A stretch of 64,000 bases of DNA, taken from Allium sativum. Lineage: Eukaryota > Streptophyta > Magnoliopsida > Asparagales > Amaryllidaceae. Location: the NCBI GenBank assembly GCA_030737875.1, contig CM060915.1, positions 566,602,577-566,666,576 on the forward strand. Direction: 5' to 3'. Made by a program: the position numbers and the translations under genes. The notes beneath the pieces were generated by a model, which saw nothing but the letters and a program-made list of their open reading frames with translations, had not been told where the DNA came from and searched no databases. Shown piece after piece: positions 59,095 through 64,000 of this stretch. Position 1 is the first letter of the stretch. Each line of letters begins with the position of its first letter.

Positions 59095-60611
59095 TATATA
59101 ATTAATTTAACTCATCATTCTCTCCTTCACTTTTTCTTGGTCAGAATTTTCATTAATGGCGGCTCTCCCTTGAGAAAATTCTTCGATCTCCACTTTGCTT
59201 TCTCTGATTTAATCCGAGAATTCAGTCCGTCTTTTAATCCAAACATTCAGATTTTCTCCGCTTCAAGGCCCGAGGATTCATCTCAAACTTCTTCACCCAA
59301 CTGATTTGATTATAGGTATGCGTTTTTGCATTGTTAAATAATTGGCTAGGATCTTTGGAGTTTAAATTGAGTCTGAACCCCTATTGAAGCGTGATTTTGA
59401 TTCGCATGAGAATTGTTGAATGCGAAATTCATTGATTGTCAACATGTTCGCTGATAATGTAGGAGGTAATTTGCCTGATTTGAATTAGTAGATGGCAACT
59501 TCGAAATCAAAACCCTTGTAATTCTGTTTTCATAATGATCACAAACTGTTTTCATGAATTTCTGAAGTGACAACCATCTTTTCTTTCAAAGTACAGCCAT
59601 TTTAGATCTGTTGAAATTGGTCGGTTTAAAACTGATTTAGGGTTTTAGTTGAATTTGGGTCGTTCTTGAGATAAAATTTGCTACAAACCGGTCAGGGCAT
59701 GCTTTGAACGACCAGGATTCTTGTTTTGTCTTAGAGCGATCAGTCTTAGAGCGGTCAGTCTTAGATAAGCTCCCAACCGACCGAACGTGTTATTTGCAAC
59801 CGTCCAACTTTATATGACTAGGTACGATCGATTAGCTAGGGGTCGTTTTCTTGCTTGGAATGTCCATGTTTCTAGTTGTTCATAACCGACCAATTCTGTT
59901 TGATCAAGCGCAGCTGATCGGTTTAATTCTCATCATGAATGATTCTTGAATCTGATTGTGAAACTCTTATGCAGGATGGAAATGTCTCGAGCAGATTTTG
60001 TGAAAAAGTATTTTAACAATGATACTGAAACGACTCTTCAATCTCCGATGAAAACTGGGGAATCTCCAATGAACCCTCCTCCACTTCTTCGGCCTTCTTA
60101 TCCCGAGATCCAGGCCGTCATAAACCGACCTCGTTATTCTCCGGGGGCACGTGATGTTAAATTGGCTCAACACCTTCGCGACTGGGACTTGCAGGGAGTT
60201 ACTGCCAACATAGATGTCTCTGTCTTCGACCGTCAAATCATATCTACTGATATGAACGTTGTCAAGTTGAGATTGTTGGACCGGATGGAGAAAGCTATTG
60301 GGTAGTTCGAAAAACATATGGATTTGCTGAGGGACCAAACTGCTCAGAAACTTGGAGATTGGAGTTCTTTGGCCGAGAATTTGGATAAACTTCATAGAGA
60401 GGGTCTCGAGCGAATCGCCATTCTGGAAGAAGACAAAATGAAACTGATTCAGGCCCTGCGAGCTCGGGATTCCATTGTTGCCACCTTTCCGAGAGGCGAT
60501 GCCGAACTGGCTGGTTCTCTTGGCAAGAGGCAGGCTCCTGGTGATTCATCTTCAGGCTTTGTTCCAGCGAAGAAGAAGGTTGGGAGGCCTAGGAAGAACC
60601 CGCTCGTCTGA
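59095..60611 (+). pseudogene. Antisense extra ORF of the Tat element (coiled coil plus AT-hook)
   Basis: Own promoter and intron are visible: TATATAA at 59095-59102, a leader exon to about 59315, GTATGCG at the 5' splice site and TTATGCAG ending at 59973. Coding runs 59976-60611 from MEMSRADFVKK. It has a Pro-rich segment, an RLLDRMEKAIG ... DLLRDQTAQKL ... NLDKLHREGLERI helical/coiled-coil part and a C-terminal AT-hook-like VGRPRKNPLV. One in-frame TAG at 60303-60305 interrupts it; the frame is otherwise open to TGA at 60609. It lies in the opposite direction to pol, where Tat elements often carry an additional ORF of unknown role. The DNA-binding role is inferred only from the AT-hook. Confidence 0.75.
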
Positions 60612-61281
60612 CTTGCTTGATTAACTTTTTAATTTAGGCTGGTGTGTATTAAGCGAGTGCCAACCCTCGCTTTTGACTTCAAGACTACTTTTTGGTTTGT
60701 AATCTATGTGTCTGTGACGTAGGTTGGCTCCCTTGTACTTGGATGTGTTGTAATGATGCTCTACGCTTCTGAACGTTGTCGTTCTTTTTTCTGCATATTC
60801 TGATCTGGACATCATGCTTACACATTGCACTTCACACGTTTTGCTTGTTTATAGTTGTGGTGATGATTTTGATTCATAAGCCTTACCTCGCAGCGCCCGG
60901 TAGGACCAACCCAGGCGGATTTGAATCTCGACCGATCAGGTTGAAGTTGTTTCCAGAATAATTTGTAGAGCGACCAGCCTTAGGATGCTTTTACCGATCC
61001 AATAGAGGCTAATTTTATGCGATCGGGTTTTGACTGGTTTGGAGCGACCAGGTGCTCTATCGGTTTTTAGAACGACCAGGTGTCCGACCATCCAGGGTCG
61101 ACCCAGTTTTAAGTTTTACGAATATTCTTGTAGTTTGTTTTTCCAACATACTTGTTTGTGTAGAAATGACGACCAGACGAGAATCTCGCCATTTTGTTGA
61201 GGGAACTTCTCTATCCTTTGCGTCCTAATGCGTTAGATATTTGAGAAATGTTTGAATTCCTTTTGAAGGTTTTCCTTGTCA
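60612..61281. other. Tat 3' region, unassigned
   Basis: Contains the presumed 3' UTR of the extra ORF (60612-60780) and another cluster of GACCAGG words (60960-61100). No gene seen. Confidence 0.5.
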
Positions 61282-62448
61282 AAGACTCAGTAATATCGTA
61301 GTCGAGTTTTATCTGACTTTGATTTATTGACTGAGCACCCCTGGAGAAAACTCAGTTTGTCATTCGACTGAGAATCCTCGAAGAGGGTTTGGGCTAAGAA
61401 ACTCGGTTATAACGCGATCAGGTTTTGTCTGACTTTGGGTTATTTGACCGAGCACCCCTGGAGAAGACTCAGTTTATTATTTGACTGAGAATCCTCAGAG
61501 AGGGTTTGGGCTAAGAAACTCGGTTATAACGCGATCAGATTTTGTCTGACTTTGGGTTATTTGACCGAGCACCCCTGGAGAAGACTCAGTTTATTATTCG
61601 ACTGAGAATCCTCGGAGAGGGTTTGGGCTAAGAAACTCGGTTATAACGCGATCAGATTTTGTCTGACTTTGGGTTATTTGACCGAGCACCCCTGGAGAAG
61701 ACTCGGTTTATTATTCGACTGAGAATCCTCGGAGAGGGTTTGGGTTAAGAAACTCGGTTATAACGCGATCAGATTTCGTCTGACTTTGGGTTATTTGACC
61801 GAGCACCCCTGGAGAAGACTCAGTTTATTATTCGACTGAGAATCCTCGGAAAGGTTTGGGTTAAGAAACTCGGTTATAACGCGATCAGATTTTGTCTGAC
61901 TTTGGGTTATTTGACCGAGCACCCCTGGAGAAGACTCAGTTTATTATTCGACTGAGAATCCTCGGAGAGGGTTTGGGTTAAGAAACTCGGTTATAACGCG
62001 ATCAGATTTTGTCTGACTTTGGGTTATTTGACCGAGCACCCCTGGAGAAGACTCAGTTTATTATTCGACTGAGAATCCTCGGAGAGGGTTTGGGTTAAGA
62101 AACTCGGTTATAACGCGATCAGATTTTGTCTGACTTTGGGTTATTTGACCGAGCACCCCTGGAGAAGACTCAGTTTATTATTCGACTGAGAATCCTCGGA
62201 GAGGGTTTGGGTTAAGAAACTCGGTTATAACGCGATCAGATTTTGTCTGACTTTGGGTTATTTGACCGAGCACCCCTGGAGAAGACTCAGTTTATTATTC
62301 GACTGAGAATCCTCGGAGAGGGTTTGGGTTAAGAAACTCGGTTATAACGCGATCAGATTTTTGTCTGACTTTGGGTTATTTGACCGAGTACCCCTGGAGA
62401 AGACTCAGTTTATTATTCGACTGAGAATCCTCGGAGAGGGTTTGGGTT
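61282..62448. repeat. 117-bp tandem array, about 10 units
   Basis: Units start at 61282, 61396, 61513, 61630, 61747, 61863, 61980, 62097, 62214 and 62331; spacing is 117 bp, with 114, 116 and 118 at irregular ones. Inner units are nearly identical and the first is diverged. Each unit holds two inverted pairs: CTCGGT/ACCGAG and CTCAGT/ACTGAG. Confidence 0.97.
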
Positions 62449-62695
62449 AAGATTGCGCCTGCTTTTGGACCATATTTCTTCAGTAAAGCTATGGCGAGAT
62501 TCATGCCGAAAAACAGGATGACGGAGGTATTGTGTCCTGTAACCATAGCTATGCATCTTTTGGATATATGATCAAAGGCATGCGAATATGAAGCTTTGAC
62601 AGAGTCAGAAGTGTTGCTGGATTTATATTCATGTAATTTCATACAAAGTATTCACTATATTCATAGAAAAATACAAAAGTACATGAGTTAGAAAA
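62449..62695 (-). other. Segment between array and pol
   Basis: A minus-strand frame (62642 down to the array) of about 65 codons reads MKLHEYKSSNTSDSVKAS and so on. It has no domain I recognise. It may be part of the 3' untranslated region. Confidence 0.35.
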
Positions 62696-64000
62696 TCATT
62701 TGAAATAGCGACGAAGGTGATCACTGTTCCAGGCCCTTGGGAGTTCTACTCCATCTGTAGTTTTGAGCTTAAAGGTACCGTCGAGGAGCTTTTGGTCAAT
62801 GACAAATGGACCTTCCCAATTGGGGCCAAAGACTCCTGTTGTGGTCATGATTTTCTTTAACACCAGGTCTCCCATTTCAAATGTTCTATGCCTGACCTTT
62901 TGATTGAAGTGTCGAGCAATTCTTCTCTGATGGGCGACCATTCTGAGTTCTGATTCGGTCCTTTTCTCCTCGAGTAAATCAAGAGCCTCAAGTTGCAGCT
63001 TTTCATTCTCTTCTTGGTTAAAATGAATTCTGCGATGAGTTGGAACCTCTAACTCCACAGGTATCATTGCTTCTGAACCATATGCCAAGGAGAACGGAGT
63101 ATGCCCAGTTGCAGTTTTATGAGTCGTACGATAAGCCCATAGGGCAAGTGGCAATTCTTCAATCCAGTTGCCCTTAGCTTTCTCGAGACGCTTTTTAATG
63201 GTGGATTTCAGGATTTTGTTGACTGCCTCAACTTGCCCGTTGGCCTGCGGGTGGGAAACTGCTGCAAAGCTTTTCTGAATACGATATTTGTTGCAGAAAT
63301 CCTTGAATTCATCACTTTCGAATTGTGTGCCATTGTCGGTGATAATTTTCTGCGGAACCCCAAACCTGCATATGATATTTTTCAACACAAAGTTGATTAC
63401 CTTCTTCGATGTGATAGTTGCCAATGGTTCAGCTTCAGCCCATTTGGTAAAGTAATCCACGGCCACTATAGCATATTTGAAGCTCGATTTTGCGGTAGGT
63501 AGTGCTCCAATCAAGTCTATGCCCCAGACAGCGAATGGCCAAGGACTCAACATATGTGTCAACTCAGTTGATGGAGCTCTTGGAATTTTTGCAAACTTCT
63601 GGCACCGGTCGCATTTCTTAGTGAATGTCATTGAGTCGAAGTTCACATCGGGCCAAAAATAACCATATCGAAGGATCTTTTTGGCAAGCGTCTGTCCACC
63701 AACATGACCTCCGCAATCTCCTTCATGTAGCTCCGCCAAAATCGGTTTAGATTCCTCCTTTGTCACACACCGTAGTAATGGCGTTGAATATCATCTCCTG
63801 TATAAATGACCGTCTTGGACGAGATATAGGCAAGACTTTCGGAGCAGTTTTCTGCGATCCTTTGGTTTCTCAGGAAGTGTTCCGTGGAGTATATAGTTTT
63901 TTATAGGGGTCATCCACGAGTTGGGCTCGTTGGTTGCTTCCATAACCCAGTCTATATCGGATTCCTCAATGCTGGAACTAGATAATACTTCCACAGGAAC
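62696..64000 (-). pseudogene. Tat-type pol: integrase and upstream linker, partial
   Basis: Integrase zinc finger LHEGDCGGHVGG ... CDRCQ, catalytic D,D,E (GIDLIG, TDNGTQFES, QVEAVNKILKS) and a C-terminal DRVxxKxxx-like MGDLVLKKIM plus WEGPFVI, ending with the stop at 62696-62698. Upstream is the RNase H-integrase linker (RKSCLYLVQDGHLYRR). A TGA at about 63788-63790 separates the two, where the family reads Gly (GGA to TGA), so the polyprotein is interrupted. RT and gag lie outside the window. Confidence 0.93.

Larger units (their letters stand above)
57654..64000 (-). mobile_element. Tat-type Ty3/gypsy retrotransposon, 3' part
   Basis: Read on the minus strand from the right edge: RNase H/integrase linker, integrase, 3' untranslated region with a 117-bp array, an extra ORF in the opposite direction, polypurine tract and 3' LTR. 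Its left flank is ATGAA (57649-57653); the other flank is outside the window. Integrase style plus a long 3' region with an antisense ORF and tandem repeats are characteristic of the Tat lineage (assignment inferred). Confidence 0.85.

Overview
This is a plant nuclear window, probably from a eudicot with a repeat-rich genome. Evidence: Ty1/copia and Ty3/gypsy elements with initiator-Met-tRNA primer sites, an EnSpm/CACTA DNA transposon, a DUF679 (DMP) membrane-protein gene, plant-type introns, telo-box/site II promoter motifs and very AT-rich spacers. I cannot name the species. No tRNA, rRNA, CRISPR or bacterial-type gene was seen.

Layout. 1-4229: old gypsy LTR-like DNA with several tandem repeats. 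4210-10640: minus-strand, decayed multi-exon gene with a DUF1985/plant-mobile-type region, a coiled coil and a C-terminal Ulp1 (C48) cysteine-protease domain; its introns carry duplicated and inverted repeats. 10640-13593: unassigned, then TAATAATTA-rich DNA. 13594-20010: a long copia-type LTR and a housekeeping-type promoter with first exon; the LTR's second half plus that promoter is duplicated head-to-tail (2.36 kb). 20011-22146: unassigned, with one CACTA-like end. 22147-24550: a rearranged copia element with perfect target duplications and an internal 224-bp inverted repeat. 25145-26390: copia LTR, primer site and non-coding interior. 27435-28076: the only ordinary gene recognised, a DMP gene broken by one in-frame stop. 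28677-52725: a five-layer transposon nest. 53200-57653: degenerate repeats and LTR pieces. 57654-64000: 3' half of a minus-strand Tat-type gypsy element with LTR, antisense extra ORF, 117-bp tandem array and integrase; it runs off the right edge.

The nest. A copia gag (28920-29322 and 52056-52570) is split by a second copia (29323-52050, TSD ATAAA). That copia's integrase is split by a chromodomain gypsy element with ~3.1-kb LTRs (29772-49634, TSD AAGAA). The gypsy 3' LTR is split by a non-autonomous CACTA element (30186-38582, TSD GAA). The CACTA element is split by a solo LTR related to the gypsy LTRs (33835-36829, TSD ACAGT). All four target duplications are perfect, so the order of events is clear.

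Most interesting signal. Each LTR of this gypsy family carries two adjacent ~100-nt imperfect palindromes. Each has three stacked stems around a conserved TGCCCGGACC-type loop. Stem sequences differ between the two palindromes of one LTR and between the solo and full-length LTRs, yet base pairing is kept by compensating changes. They lie about 1 kb downstream of the LTR TATA box, so they should be in the element RNA. I know of no described element matching this.
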